Source of the DNA: Parabacteroides goldsteinii | GTDB taxonomy: Bacteria > Bacteroidota > Bacteroidia > Bacteroidales > Tannerellaceae | Direction of reading: 5' to 3' | Assembly: GCF_015550595.1 (NCBI RefSeq) | Contig: NZ_JADNBB010000010.1 | Coordinates: 124,001 to 188,000 of the forward strand | DNA: 64,000 nt | Shown: positions 49,358 to 58,532 of the stretch, in pieces | How positions within the stretch are numbered: the stretch's first letter is position 1 | Layout: each line of letters begins with the position of its first letter | Translations under genes and position numbers: made by a program | Notes under the pieces: model-generated | Told to the model about the DNA's origin: nothing | Seen by the model: only the letters and a program-made list of their open reading frames with translations | Database searches by the model: none

Positions 49358-50125
49358 ATGGAAACGAAATACATCACCCTGACGAAGGAAAACATCGCAA
49401 CCGAACATATCTGCTGCGCCTTCTCCGACAAGAAATGCAAGGAAAGTTACGAGCTGAAAAAGGAATGGCTCAGGAAAGAGTTCGATAACGGATACGTATT
49501 CCGCCGTCTCGACGAACGCGCCAAGGTATTTATCGAATATGTTCCCGCCGAAAAGGCATGGGTTCCCGTCGATGCCCCCGGTTATCTGATGATAAACTGC
49601 ATCTGGGTTTCAGGGCAGTACAAAGGATGCGGGCACGGAAAGGCCCTGTTGCAATCCGCTATCGACGATGCCAGGGCACAGGGAAAGGCGGGGCTGGTCA
49701 CCGTAGCGGGTACCTCCAAGTTCCATTTTATGAGCGACACCAAATGGCTTTTGCGCCAGGGTTTCCAAACGGTGGAGAAGCTGCCTGACGGTTTCAGCCT
49801 GCTGGCTTTGAAAATCGACACCGAAGCCCCCGACCCGTCGTTCAGGGCAAGCGTGCGAAGCGGGGAATGCGAGGAGAAGAACGGCGCGGTCGTCTATTAC
49901 ACCAACCGTTGCCCGTTCACAGAATTTCATGTACGCGGTACGCTGGCAAAGATGGCCGAAAGGAAAAGCATTCCGCTGAAAATCATCAAACTGGAGACAG
50001 TGAAACAGGCACAGGACGCACCTACCCCAGCTACCATATTCACCCTTTTCTACAACGGAAAGTTCGTTACGACCGACGTCAGCGTATGTATGGAGAAGCG
50101 GTTCGAGAAGATTGTCGGGATTTAA
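49358..50125 (+). CDS. GNAT acetyltransferase with YoaP-like C-terminal domain
   Basis: 255 residues. The N-terminal part (about 1-150) is a GNAT fold with YKGCGHGKALLQSAIDDARAQGK as the CoA-binding loop. The C-terminal domain (about 170-255) has AVVYYTNRCPFTEFHVRG, a C-P-F thioredoxin-like position, and TPATIFTLFYNGKFVTTDVS, matching the YoaP-like domain. Substrate unknown; members are often encoded beside AraC-GyrI regulators, as here (7-base spacing). It is convergent with the methyltransferase gene. Confidence 0.87.
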   Translation: METKYITLTKENIATEHICCAFSDKKCKESYELKKEWLRKEFDNGYVFRRLDERAKVFIEYVPAEKAWVPVDAPGYLMINCIWVSGQYKGCGHGKALLQSAIDDARAQGKAGLVTVAGTSKFHFMSDTKWLLRQGFQTVEKLPDGFSLLALKIDTEAPDPSFRASVRSGECEEKNGAVVYYTNRCPFTEFHVRGTLAKMAERKSIPLKIIKLETVKQAQDAPTPATIFTLFYNGKFVTTDVSVCMEKRFEKIVGI

Positions 50126-50147
50126 TCGCCCGTCTGCCAGCGAACGG

Positions 50148-50669
50148 TTACCCGAACAGGCCGGCAGGCGACTCCAGTTCGAGCAGCAGCTTCTTCGCCG
50201 GAAGACCTCCGGCATAACCTGTCAGCTGGCGGTTGCTGCCGATAATACGATGACAGGGCACAAAAATCGAAATGGCATTCGCACCGTTAGCCGCCGCCAC
50301 CGCACGCACTGCCTTGGTATTGCCTAGGCGTTGGGAAAGTCCGGCGTACGACTCGGTCGCTCCATAAGGGATCTCCAATAGTTCATTCCATACCTTCTTC
50401 TGAAAATCGGTTCCGGCAAAAAGCAGGGGGATATCGAAAAAGGTACGTTTATGGTCGAAATATTCGTCGAGCTGGGTGATCGCTTCTTCAATCGTCGCGG
50501 ATCCGCCTTCCTCATATCCGGCATGCAAATCTTTCTGAAGCCGGGCGTCGATCAGCTTTCTACGCTCCTCATCCTGCCAGTCGCACAGGCATAGTTTATC
50601 ACCGTATGAACCGATAATCAATTTTCCGCAAGGGGACTGATAGTATTGTATCCGGATAGTTTCTTCCAT
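50148..50669 (-). CDS. ogt: Methylated-DNA-protein cysteine S-methyltransferase (Ogt type)
   Basis: 173 residues. The active-site block is FVPCHRIIGSNRQLTGYAGG, with the acceptor cysteine in PCHR; the helix-turn-helix VWNELLEIPYGATESYAGLS and the KAVRAVAAANGANA stretch precede it. It repairs O6-alkylguanine and O4-alkylthymine by suicidal methyl transfer. Its length is that of Ogt rather than Ada, and no N-terminal Ada regulatory domain is present. The neighbouring AraC-GyrI and GNAT genes make a small alkylation/drug-stress cluster (inference). Confidence 0.94.
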   Translation of the reverse strand: MEETIRIQYYQSPCGKLIIGSYGDKLCLCDWQDEERRKLIDARLQKDLHAGYEEGGSATIEEAITQLDEYFDHKRTFFDIPLLFAGTDFQKKVWNELLEIPYGATESYAGLSQRLGNTKAVRAVAAANGANAISIFVPCHRIIGSNRQLTGYAGGLPAKKLLLELESPAGLFG

Positions 50670-50903
50670 TTGGGTATCGTATTTGTTTGTATGACAGCAA
50701 ATCTACGAACTTTACAGGGAGGAAACAACAGGATAACAGGTGTTTTCATACATTTTAAGTTATAGGGAAACTGTCCGTTGTTTCAACAAAAGAGATACAT
50801 TGCCCGGATAGAAACATGAATTTTCCAGATAAAAGACATTTGTAATCTGCATCAAAAGAAAAATCCTCATAAACCTAAGTTTACAAGGACTTCTTATACT
50901 CTG

Positions 50904-50988
50904 CGGAGAGATAGGGATTCGAACCCCAGGAACCTCTCAGTTCAACGGTTTTCAAGACCGCCGCAATCGACCACTCTGCCATCTCTCC
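50904..50988 (-). tRNA. tRNA-Ser (anticodon UGA)
   Basis: On the minus strand GGAGAGAT (50988 onwards) pairs with ATCTCTCC at the 3' end, with a D-arm, a TGA anticodon in the loop CTTGAAA, a long variable arm (about 15 bases) typical of serine tRNA, and the T-arm GGTTCGAATCC. The discriminator is G; CCA is not encoded. A -7 box TACCTTTG is on the minus strand at 51032-51025. Confidence 0.95.
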
Positions 50989-51178
50989 AGTACGTTTTGC
51001 TATCGTTTTCTCTCGATTGCGGTGCAAAGGTAGTGATTATTTTTATATCTCCTAATCTTTGGAGATATTTTTTTCTTTTTACGCTAATATTTTTCTTTTA
51101 ACCGCAAGGGATGGGAATTGTATCCGTTTTATTGCTATTTTTGTATTTAATAATTATCAATGTAGTAATAAGGTTTAT

Positions 51179-51652
51179 ATGAGAAAATTAAAGGATTTAT
51201 TCTTGATTTCGGTGGTACTGCTGCTCGTCAGTTGTTCCATGTCGGCCAAGTCGGATAAAAGTGAAACAGGAAACGTGGCGGCACAAGGCGAAGTAGTCGT
51301 ATTGAACAAAGCTGACTTCCTGACCAAGGTATATAATTACGAGAAAAACCAATCGGAATGGGTATACGAAGGCACGAAGCCTTGTATCGTGGACTTCTAC
51401 GCCGACTGGTGCGGACCTTGCAAGAAAGTTTCTCCTATCCTGAAAGAACTGGCCGGAGAGTATAAGAACGACATCGTCATCTATAAGATCAATGTCGACA
51501 ACGAAAAGGAACTGGCCGCCGCTTTCGGCATACAGAGCATCCCTACCCTGCTGTTCATCCCGGCAAAGGGAAAACCGCAGATCGCACAGGGCGCACTTTC
51601 AAAGGAACAGTTCGTTGAACAGATCAACGGATTCCTGCTGGGCAAAAAGTAA
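51179..51652 (+). CDS. Lipoprotein thioredoxin
   Basis: 157 residues. The N-terminus is a lipoprotein signal: LKDLFLISVVLLLVSC, with Cys as the lipobox cysteine. The thioredoxin fold follows, with the active site DWCGPCKK at about residue 80, INVDNEKELAAAFGIQSIPTLLF with the cis-proline, and a helix end. It is anchored to the inner or outer membrane facing the periplasm and probably reduces disulfides or acts in periplasmic redox. The ATG at 51179 is chosen for the lipobox. It is convergent with rpsP through a shared terminator. Confidence 0.9.
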   Translation: MRKLKDLFLISVVLLLVSCSMSAKSDKSETGNVAAQGEVVVLNKADFLTKVYNYEKNQSEWVYEGTKPCIVDFYADWCGPCKKVSPILKELAGEYKNDIVIYKINVDNEKELAAAFGIQSIPTLLFIPAKGKPQIAQGALSKEQFVEQINGFLLGKK

Positions 51653-51719
51653 TTTTCAGCCGCGTGGGTAGGAGATACACCACGTGGCTTCAACCATACC
51701 CACATGGTTTCGGGCATAA

Positions 51720-51756
51720 AAAAGAGGACATCCTTATGATAAGGATGTCCTCTTTT
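51720..51756. terminator. Bidirectional terminator between the thioredoxin gene and rpsP
   Basis: A perfect 17-bp stem (51720-51736 with 51740-51756), loop TGA, A-run on one side and T-run on the other. It lies 68 bases after the thioredoxin stop and 19 bases beyond the rpsP stop. Confidence 0.9.
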
Positions 51757-51774
51757 TTATTTGGCAGGCAGGAA

Positions 51775-52323
51775 TTATTCTGCGCTTTCTGCTGCGGGAG
51801 CTTCTTCTGCAGGAGCATTTGCTGCTGCTTCTTCAGCTGCTTTTGCGGCAGCGGCGGCTGCTAATTCTGCTTTCTTTTTAGCTACTTCTTCAGCTTTTGC
51901 CTTGTTTGCTTCTTTTTCTGCTTCAAGACGAGCTTTTTCTGCTGCCTTAGCTGCTTCGCTGTCTTTTGTCTTTACTGCTTCAACAGAAGCCTGTTTGTTT
52001 TTCAACCAAGCCTGGAATTTTACTTCAGCTGCCGCTTCGTCGAATGCACCCTTCTTTACACCTTCCAATAAGTGTTTCTTCATGCAAACACCTTCACGTG
52101 AAAGAATGTTACGAGTTGTGTCTGTAGGCTGTGCACCTACCTGTAACCAATACAAAGCTCTCTCGAAGTTCAAATCTACTGTAGCAGGATTAGTGTTCGG
52201 ATTATAAGAACCTATCCTTTCAATAAACTTTCCATCACGTGGAGCCCTGCTGTCTGCAACTACGATCTGATAAAAAGCGTAGCTTTTGCGACCGTGTCTC
52301 TGCAATCTAATTTTTGTTGCCAT
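51775..52323 (-). CDS. rpsP: 30S ribosomal protein S16 with extended C-terminus
   Basis: 182 residues. The core is S16 ([40 protein letters not shown]). About 100 extra residues follow: a helical segment ([22 protein letters not shown]) and then a long Ala/Glu/Lys coiled stretch ([28 protein letters not shown]), ending in EAPAAESAE. Extended S16 is normal in Bacteroidetes; the tail's function is unclear. The promoter on the minus strand is well placed. Confidence 0.96.
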   Translation of the reverse strand: MATKIRLQRHGRKSYAFYQIVVADSRAPRDGKFIERIGSYNPNTNPATVDLNFERALYWLQVGAQPTDTTRNILSREGVCMKKHLLEGVKKGAFDEAAAEVKFQAWLKNKQASVEAVKTKDSEAAKAAEKARLEAEKEANKAKAEEVAKKKAELAAAAAAKAAEEAAANAPAEEAPAAESAE

Positions 52324-52362
52324 GTTTGAATTATTATTTTACGCTGTTTGTATTAGCGGGTG

Positions 52363-52393
52363 CAAAGATAGTGCTTTATGGACATAAAACAAA
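52363..52393 (-). promoter_or_regulatory. Promoter of rpsP
   Basis: On the minus strand TTTG (52393-52390), 19 bases, TATCTTTG (52370-52363). Transcription should start near 52357, about 34 bases before the ATG. Confidence 0.8.
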
Positions 52394-52453
52394 TATTAAT
52401 CAGGGAAATTTCGTCGTAAAACCTACATTTCCATCGGCATAGAGGGGGTGCGA

Positions 52454-52483
52454 TTGCTTATATGAACATTTTTCCTACCTTTG
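52454..52483 (+). promoter_or_regulatory. Promoter of the ABC-F gene
   Basis: TTG (52454-52456), 19 bases, TACCTTTG (52476-52483). Transcription should start near 52490. This rules out an ATG at 52462 and supports the start at 52516. Confidence 0.8.
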
Positions 52484-52515
52484 CGCCTGCTTTTTACAAT
52501 ATATATAATGTACGT

Positions 52516-54159
52516 ATGATTTCAATCGATGGACTTACAGTAGAGTTTGGCGGCAGTGCCCTCTTTTCAGATATATCTTTCGTGATTAACGAGAAAGACC
52601 GGATCGCCCTGATGGGGAAGAACGGGGCGGGTAAATCGACCCTGCTCAAGATCCTGGCCGGGGTACGCGAACCGAGCCGGGGAAAGGTTTCTGCTCCCAA
52701 GGATACGGTAATCGCCTATCTTCCACAACATTTGATGACCGAGGACGGTCGCACGGTATTTGAGGAGACGGCGCAGGCATTCGCCCACCTGCATGAGATG
52801 GAGGCCGAGATAGAAGCGATCAACAAGGAGTTGGAGACGCGTACGGACTACGAGTCGGACGGCTACATGGAGCTGATCGAACGGGTGTCGACCTTGAGCG
52901 AGAAGTTCTACTCGATCGAGGAGATCAACTACGACGCCGATATCGAAAAGACGCTGCTGGGGCTGGGTTTCAAGCGGGAGGATTTCACACGGCAGACCAG
53001 CGAGTTCAGCGGTGGCTGGCGGATGCGTATCGAACTGGCCAAATTGTTGCTGAAGAAGCCCGACGTGTTGTTGCTCGACGAGCCGACCAACCACCTGGAC
53101 ATCGAGTCGATACAGTGGCTGGAGGATTTCCTGATCGAGAACGGACAGGCGGTGGTCGTTATCAGCCACGACCGTGCGTTTGTCGACCACATCACCACCC
53201 GCACGATCGAGGTGACGATGGGTCGCATCTACGACTACAAGGTGAATTACAGCAGTTACCTGCAACTCCGCCTCGAACGCCGCGTACAGCAGCAGAAAGC
53301 TTTCGACGAGCAGCAGAAGATGATTGCCGAGACGAGGGAGTTTATCGAACGTTTCAAGGGGACTTATTCGAAGACTTTGCAGGTGCAGAGCCGCGTCAAG
53401 ATGCTTGAGAAGCTGGAGATACTGGAGGTCGACGAGGAGGACACCTCGGCTTTGCGGTTGAAATTCCCGCCTTCGCCCCGTTCCGGTTCGTATCCCGTGA
53501 CGATCGAAAACGTGACGAAGTCGTACGGTGACCACACGGTGTTCCGCAACGCCAACCTGACAATTGAGCGGGGCGACAAGATTGCCTTTGTCGGTAAGAA
53601 TGGCGAGGGTAAATCGACCCTGGTAAAATGTATCATGAAGGAGATCGAACACGACGGCACGCTGACGATCGGGCATAACGTGATGATCGGCTATTTCGCC
53701 CAGAACCAGGCTTCGTTGCTGGACGAGAACCTGACGGTGTTCCAGACGATCGACGACGTGGCGGTGGGCGACGTGCGCAACAAGATAAAGGATTTGCTGG
53801 GCGCATTCATGTTCGGCGGCGAAAATTCGGCCAAGAAGGTGAAGGTTCTGTCGGGAGGCGAGCGCACACGTCTGGCAATGATCAAGCTATTGCTCGAACC
53901 GGTCAACCTGTTGATCCTCGACGAGCCGACGAATCACCTGGACATGAAAACGAAAGACATCCTGAAGCAGGCGTTGCTCGACTTCGACGGTACGCTGATC
54001 GTGGTGTCGCACGACCGTGACTTCCTCGACGGCTTGGTGACCAAAGTCTACGAGTTCGGCAACCAACGGGTGACGGAACATCTGGAAGGTATCTACGAAT
54101 TCCTGCAACGGAAGAAGATGGAAAACCTCAACGAGTTGGAACGTTCGAAAAAGAACTAG
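52516..54159 (+). CDS. ABC-F family ATPase (translation factor type)
   Basis: 547 residues with two ABC cassettes and no membrane segments. Walker A sites are GKNGAGKSTLLKIL and GKNGEGKSTLVKC. The signatures are FSGGWRMRIELAKLLLKKPD and LSGGERTRLAMIKLLLEP, with Walker B LLLDEPTNHLD and LILDEPTNHLD. A charged interdomain linker (about residues 245-320, RLERRVQQQKAFDEQQKMI) fits the P-site tRNA interaction motif of ABC-F proteins. Such proteins act on ribosomes to relieve stalling or confer resistance; which is not clear here. The ATG at 52516 follows from the promoter. It overlaps the convergent DUF3943 gene by 4 bases. Confidence 0.93.
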   Translation: MISIDGLTVEFGGSALFSDISFVINEKDRIALMGKNGAGKSTLLKILAGVREPSRGKVSAPKDTVIAYLPQHLMTEDGRTVFEETAQAFAHLHEMEAEIEAINKELETRTDYESDGYMELIERVSTLSEKFYSIEEINYDADIEKTLLGLGFKREDFTRQTSEFSGGWRMRIELAKLLLKKPDVLLLDEPTNHLDIESIQWLEDFLIENGQAVVVISHDRAFVDHITTRTIEVTMGRIYDYKVNYSSYLQLRLERRVQQQKAFDEQQKMIAETREFIERFKGTYSKTLQVQSRVKMLEKLEILEVDEEDTSALRLKFPPSPRSGSYPVTIENVTKSYGDHTVFRNANLTIERGDKIAFVGKNGEGKSTLVKCIMKEIEHDGTLTIGHNVMIGYFAQNQASLLDENLTVFQTIDDVAVGDVRNKIKDLLGAFMFGGENSAKKVKVLSGGERTRLAMIKLLLEPVNLLILDEPTNHLDMKTKDILKQALLDFDGTLIVVSHDRDFLDGLVTKVYEFGNQRVTEHLEGIYEFLQRKKMENLNELERSKKN

Positions 54160-55631
54160 ATCTTCACCCCGATGCTGAGACGCAGGTCGTAAGTGGAACG
54201 GTTCACGTCCTCGTGATAGCTGTAATGGGTGCGGCGGGAGAAATAACGGTTGGACAGGCTGATGTTCCACTTCTTGTCGGAAAGGTAGACGAGCCGCACC
54301 TCCATGACCGTCAGGCGCGAATGTCCCTTGTCGCCCTGCACGTTGAACGTATGCGGGTCGACGGTCGAAAGATCCACGTCCGGGTCATATCCCTTCCAGG
54401 TGAAGATATGGTAGTTCTCGAGGTTCAGGAGGAAACCCCAGCGACCGTTGTAAGTCAAGCCCGAAAAGGCCTTTGCACTGTAACCGCTTCCCATGTTGTA
54501 ATCGCGGTTGTCGAGGCGGAAATAGTCGGACGAGCCGCCCCCGAGCGCGACGCCGTTGAGGTAGAACGCGCCGAAGGCATCCACCTTGTCGGCCGGTTCG
54601 GCACGTTTATAATAGATGATCCCCCCTCCCACGGCAGCGGCTTCGGAGATGCGGTAAGGCGCGACCTTGCCACCTTCGCTCGAACGCAGTTGCGAATCGT
54701 AATAATCAAAGTGCTGGAAGATACCGGCGGTGAGCGTACGAGGGCCTTTCTCCCAGACGCGCTTTCCCCAGAGGGCACCGATGGCGTTCACCTGGGTGAT
54801 GACGGGCTGGCTCGAAAAGAAGTCGAAACCGGCACGCAACTGGAACCACTCGTAGGGCGAATAGAACTTGTCTTCGAACGGGTCGCCGTAATCCAGACGG
54901 AGGCCGACATGCATGCTCGTCGTTCCGTGACGGGAATGTTCCTGCTCGGCGAGGAAACGCGGTCCGGCGGTTACTATGAAGTTCACCGGGACATAGGCGT
55001 AGGTTCTCCCCTTGTGCGGCCTGTGCTTCCACGCCTCCCCTGTTATCACGCGGTTGATTCCCCTGATCGGTGAGATCAGGCCGGAGAGGATCTCGCGCCC
55101 CACACGTTCCGCGCCGCTCGAACGGTCGTCGATGAAAAGGTCGGACAAGCGGTAGGTGATCTCGCCCAGTTCCACGCCGCCAAAGGTGGTGGCCAGCAGG
55201 TCGTTGATCGAAGGGGGTTCGTTCTCCATGAAGAATTCCCACATCAGGCTTCCGCCGGCCGCATAGGGGATCGACTGCCAGAAGTTGAGCCCGTTGCTAC
55301 GGGCAGCATTGAAATACAACGATCCATGATAGGGATGCGCCACAAGGTTGGTCGAAAACATATCGGTGTCCCAGACCGGCCCGGTCTTGAAATTGCTCTT
55401 TATCGTATGTCCGTTGATACGTGCAAAGTCGGCGTTCAGCGCGAAACGGTCGAACGCCCAGATCCCCATGTTCAGGCCGAAGACTTCCGCGGCTGCCAGC
55501 CAGGGCTTCTTCGGCATAAAATACGTTGAGTCACTCACGTAATTTCTTGTATCCATTTTAGGGAAATGCTGGCCCCACATCCACTGGAGCGGAAGCAGGA
55601 GAAACAATCCCATCCATATAATCTTCTTCAT
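54156..55631 (-). CDS. DUF3943 outer-membrane protein
   Basis: 491 residues with a signal peptide (MKKIIWMGLFLLLPLQWMWG). The N-terminal part (AAEVFGLNMGIWAFDRFAL, PVWDTDMFSTNLVAHPYHGSLYFNAARS) matches DUF3943. The rest is amphipathic strands ending in YDLRLSIGVKI, so it is probably an outer-membrane beta-barrel. The family is common in Bacteroidetes and has no known function. It converges with the ABC-F gene with a 4-base overlap. Confidence 0.82.
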   Translation of the reverse strand: MKKIIWMGLFLLLPLQWMWGQHFPKMDTRNYVSDSTYFMPKKPWLAAAEVFGLNMGIWAFDRFALNADFARINGHTIKSNFKTGPVWDTDMFSTNLVAHPYHGSLYFNAARSNGLNFWQSIPYAAGGSLMWEFFMENEPPSINDLLATTFGGVELGEITYRLSDLFIDDRSSGAERVGREILSGLISPIRGINRVITGEAWKHRPHKGRTYAYVPVNFIVTAGPRFLAEQEHSRHGTTSMHVGLRLDYGDPFEDKFYSPYEWFQLRAGFDFFSSQPVITQVNAIGALWGKRVWEKGPRTLTAGIFQHFDYYDSQLRSSEGGKVAPYRISEAAAVGGGIIYYKRAEPADKVDAFGAFYLNGVALGGGSSDYFRLDNRDYNMGSGYSAKAFSGLTYNGRWGFLLNLENYHIFTWKGYDPDVDLSTVDPHTFNVQGDKGHSRLTVMEVRLVYLSDKKWNISLSNRYFSRRTHYSYHEDVNRSTYDLRLSIGVKI

Positions 55632-55791
55632 TATCCTACAATCTTTTAGCCTGAGCCTGCATCATCCGTGCGATGCAAACTTATACATAATTAACAGTAC
55701 AGCATTCGTTTGGTTTAAATTATTCTTTGGTTGTGTCACTAGAAAACACCCACAATCCAAAGGAAATACTTATTTTTGCAGAAAAAACAAA

Positions 55792-56403
55792 ATGATAGAT
55801 TTTATCACCTTTTGCGACTATACCGGAACTTTTGCGTTTGCAATTAGCGGTATCCGCCTCGCCTCCGCCAAACAATTTGATTGGTTCGGGGCCTACGTGG
55901 TCGGGTTGGTCACGGCCGTTGGCGGGGGTACGGTGCGCGATATACTACTCAACGCGACACCGTTCTGGATGGAACAGACTTCTTATTTAACAGTATCGGC
56001 GCTGGCTTTATTATTTGTTATCATTTTCCGGAAATACGTTATCCGGCTCAATAATACCTTCTTTATCTTCGACGCGATCGGTCTGGGGCTGTTCGTGGTG
56101 GTGGGTATCGCCAAAACACTCGAGTTCGGCTTCCCTATGTGGGTGGCTATCGTGATGGGGACTATCACCGGGTCGTTCGGAGGGATGATACGAGACATAT
56201 TAATCAACGAGGAACCGTTGATTTTCCGGAAAGACATCTATGCGCTGGCCTGCGTGTTCGGGGGGCTTGTCTACTACCTCTGCATGCTGGCCGGACTCAG
56301 TCCTGCCGTCACGCAGTTCTCGTCGGCTCTCGGAGTATTCCTGATGCGCATAATAGCGGTTAAATATCACATAAGCGTCCCAGTATTGAAGGGAGAAGAA
56401 TAA
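55792..56403 (+). CDS. TRIC-type (UPF0126) trimeric cation channel protein
   Basis: 203 residues and seven membrane segments in two UPF0126 repeats: TGTFAFAISGIRLASAKQFDWFGAYVVGLVTAVGGGTVRDIL and DAIGLGLFVVVGIAKTLEFG...TGSFGGMIRDILIN. The paired GGGTVRD and GGMIRD motifs are hallmarks of the bacterial TRIC/YadS family, which conduct monovalent cations; the role here is not known. It precedes the asparaginase gene, which has its own promoter inside the end of this gene. Confidence 0.9.
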   Translation: MIDFITFCDYTGTFAFAISGIRLASAKQFDWFGAYVVGLVTAVGGGTVRDILLNATPFWMEQTSYLTVSALALLFVIIFRKYVIRLNNTFFIFDAIGLGLFVVVGIAKTLEFGFPMWVAIVMGTITGSFGGMIRDILINEEPLIFRKDIYALACVFGGLVYYLCMLAGLSPAVTQFSSALGVFLMRIIAVKYHISVPVLKGEE

Positions 56404-56416
56404 TTTATTACCTTTG
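56386..56416 (+). promoter_or_regulatory. Promoter of the asparaginase gene
   Basis: TTG (56386-56388), 20 bases, TACCTTTG (56409-56416). Transcription should begin near 56422, after the ATG at 56421, so translation most likely starts at the in-frame ATG at 56433. The -35-like part lies inside the TRIC coding end. Confidence 0.75.
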
Positions 56417-56432
56417 CAGTATGACAGTAAAC

Positions 56433-57491
56433 ATGAACGATCAACGTGACAAGGCATCGATCCTGCTAATCTATACAGGCGGCACAATCGGAATGATTGA
56501 AAACCCTGAAACCGGAGTACTTGAATCTTTTAATTTCCAGCACCTCAGAGACAATATGCCGGAACTGAAGAAACTGGGCTACTCGGTGTCGACCATCCAG
56601 TTCGACCCGGTGATGGACTCGTCGGAAATGGGCCCGGAATCGTGGATGAAGATTGTACGGATTATCGCCGACAACTATACTCAGTACGACGGCTTTGTCA
56701 TCCTGCACGGTACCGACACCATGTCGTTCACCGCCTCCGCCCTGAGCTTTATGTTGGAGAACCTGAGCAAACCGGTCATCTTTACCGGCTCACAGCTGCC
56801 CATCGGGATGCTGCGGACCGACGGAAAGGAAAACCTCATCACCGCCATCGAAATAGCCGCAGCCAAGGAGAACGGTGTGCCCATCGTGCCCGAAGTATGC
56901 ATCTTCTTCGAAAACGACCTGTTGAGAGGCAACCGGACAAGCAAAATCAATGCCGACAATTTCAACGCGTTTCGTTCGTACAATTACCCGGCTCTCGCGC
57001 ACGCGGGGATCTATATAAAGTATGATACCGGACAGATTTATCACTCGGTATCACGCAAACCGCTGAAACCTCATTACCTCTTGGACAGAAACATTGCGAT
57101 ACTTAAACTCTTCCCCGGGATCTCTCCCCAGGTAGTGGAAAGCATACTCAATATACCCGATCTGAAAGGGGTCGTGATGGAAACCTTCGGGAGCGGCAAC
57201 GCACCGAGCTACGAGTGGTTCCTGACCATGCTCAAAGAGGCCGTCGACCGCGGAATTGTGATTGTCAATGTCACCCAGTGCTGCGCCGGCAGCGTCGAGA
57301 TGCACCGTTACGAGACTGGGCATAAACTGCTGGAGGCCGGCGTGATAAGCGGGTTCGACAGCACGACGGAGAGTGCCGTCACCAAGTTAATGTTCCTTTT
57401 CGGCCACGGACTGACTCCGGAGGAAGTGAAGGATCACATGAACTGTTCGCTGATCGGGGAAGTGACGATCCCGGATGCGTTCCGTTCGTGA
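56433..57491 (+). CDS. ansA: Type I L-asparaginase
   Basis: 352 residues from ATG 56433; an ATG at 56421 is ruled out by the promoter position. The first threonine block is IYTGGTIGM and the second catalytic block is VILHGTDTMSFTASAL. There is no signal peptide, so it is the cytoplasmic type I enzyme, converting asparagine to aspartate and ammonia. The C-terminal allosteric-like domain of type I enzymes (GVVMETFGSGNAPSY, TQCCAGSVEMHRYETG) is present. It is followed 46 bases later by an MBL-fold gene. Confidence 0.93.
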   Translation: MNDQRDKASILLIYTGGTIGMIENPETGVLESFNFQHLRDNMPELKKLGYSVSTIQFDPVMDSSEMGPESWMKIVRIIADNYTQYDGFVILHGTDTMSFTASALSFMLENLSKPVIFTGSQLPIGMLRTDGKENLITAIEIAAAKENGVPIVPEVCIFFENDLLRGNRTSKINADNFNAFRSYNYPALAHAGIYIKYDTGQIYHSVSRKPLKPHYLLDRNIAILKLFPGISPQVVESILNIPDLKGVVMETFGSGNAPSYEWFLTMLKEAVDRGIVIVNVTQCCAGSVEMHRYETGHKLLEAGVISGFDSTTESAVTKLMFLFGHGLTPEEVKDHMNCSLIGEVTIPDAFRS

Positions 57492-57537
57492 TAATACTAT
57501 GTAAAACAGAATGTGCCGCGAGGCGGAATAGAAAAAC

Positions 57538-58341
57538 ATGAAACTATCATTTCTTAGCTTAGCAAGTGGAAGCAGTGGCAACTGCTATTATCTGGGTACT
57601 CCCGAATTCGGGATACTGATTGATGCAGGTATCGGGATCCGAACCATAAAGAAGGTGTTGAAAGATAAAGCGATCGACTTTTCCAAAATCGTGGCCGTCC
57701 TTATCACTCACGACCATGCAGACCATATCAAGACGGTAGGCTGCCTGGGAGAAAAAATGAACCTGCCGGTCTACACCACCGCCGCTGTTCACCGTGGGAT
57801 CGAAAAGAGCCGTTATGTGGAGGAGACGCTGTCTACCTCCCGCCGGGTCATCGAGAAGGAAGTGCCTTTCAGCATCCGCGATTTCAATATCATCGCCTTT
57901 GAAGTTCCCCACGACAGTACCGACAACGTGGGCTATTATATAGAATACGGTGAGCATAAGTTCACCTTCGCCACCGACGTAGGCCATATCACCGACACGG
58001 TGACCCGCTACATGCGCATGGCCAACCACCTGATTATCGAAGCGAACTACGATGAGGAGATGCTCCGTTTCGGAACCTATCCCGCCTTCCTGAAGGAACG
58101 TGTCGCCAGCCCGACCGGCCACCTCAGCAACCGCGAAGCCGCCGAGTTCCTGGCCGCCAACTACGATCCGAAACTGAAGGATATCTGGTTGTGTCACCTC
58201 AGTCGCGACAACAACCACCCGGAGCTAGCCTTCAAAACGATCGATATACGTCTTTTTCAGGAGGGAGTGCGCGTAGGCAAAGACGTCTCTCTCATAGCGC
58301 TTAAGCGCACTACTCCGTCCGATGTTTTTGAATTCGAGTAA
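57538..58341 (+). CDS. MBL-fold metallohydrolase, YycJ/WalJ type
   Basis: 267 residues. LSFLSLASGSSGNCYYLG opens the family, and the metal site LITHDHADHIKTVGCLG (H-x-H-x-D-H) follows, with ATDVGHITD and IWLCHLSRDNNHPELA as later ligands. The family (YycJ/ExoII-like) has 5'-3' exonuclease-type activity linked to mismatch repair or the cell-wall regulator WalKR in Firmicutes; here the role is inferred. The two tRNA-Lys genes follow at 58435. Confidence 0.9.
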   Translation: MKLSFLSLASGSSGNCYYLGTPEFGILIDAGIGIRTIKKVLKDKAIDFSKIVAVLITHDHADHIKTVGCLGEKMNLPVYTTAAVHRGIEKSRYVEETLSTSRRVIEKEVPFSIRDFNIIAFEVPHDSTDNVGYYIEYGEHKFTFATDVGHITDTVTRYMRMANHLIIEANYDEEMLRFGTYPAFLKERVASPTGHLSNREAAEFLAANYDPKLKDIWLCHLSRDNNHPELAFKTIDIRLFQEGVRVGKDVSLIALKRTTPSDVFEFE

Positions 58342-58370
58342 ATTTCCTTCGAAAAAACCGGACGAAAATT

Positions 58371-58400
58371 TTGCAAAGAAAAATTAAACCTCTATCTTTG
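58371..58400 (+). promoter_or_regulatory. Promoter of the tRNA-Lys genes
   Basis: TTG (58371-58373, in TTTTG), 19 bases, TATCTTTG (58393-58400). It places transcription near 58407, 28 bases before the first tRNA. Confidence 0.82.
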
Positions 58401-58434
58401 CACCCGCAATCAGGAAACAACCTGACGCATGAAT

Positions 58435-58507
58435 GACTTGGTAGCTCAGCTGGTAGAGCAAATGACTCTTAATCATTGGGTCGAGGGTTCGAGCCCCTCC
58501 CAGGTCA
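58435..58507 (+). tRNA. tRNA-Lys (anticodon CUU), copy 1
   Basis: GACTTGG pairs with CCAGGTC. D-arm GCTC...GAGC, anticodon loop CTCTTAA (anticodon CTT), T-arm with GGTTCGAGCC, discriminator A; CCA not encoded. 73 bases. Confidence 0.95.
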
Positions 58508-58532
58508 CTCTATAAAGAAACCAACACATGTT

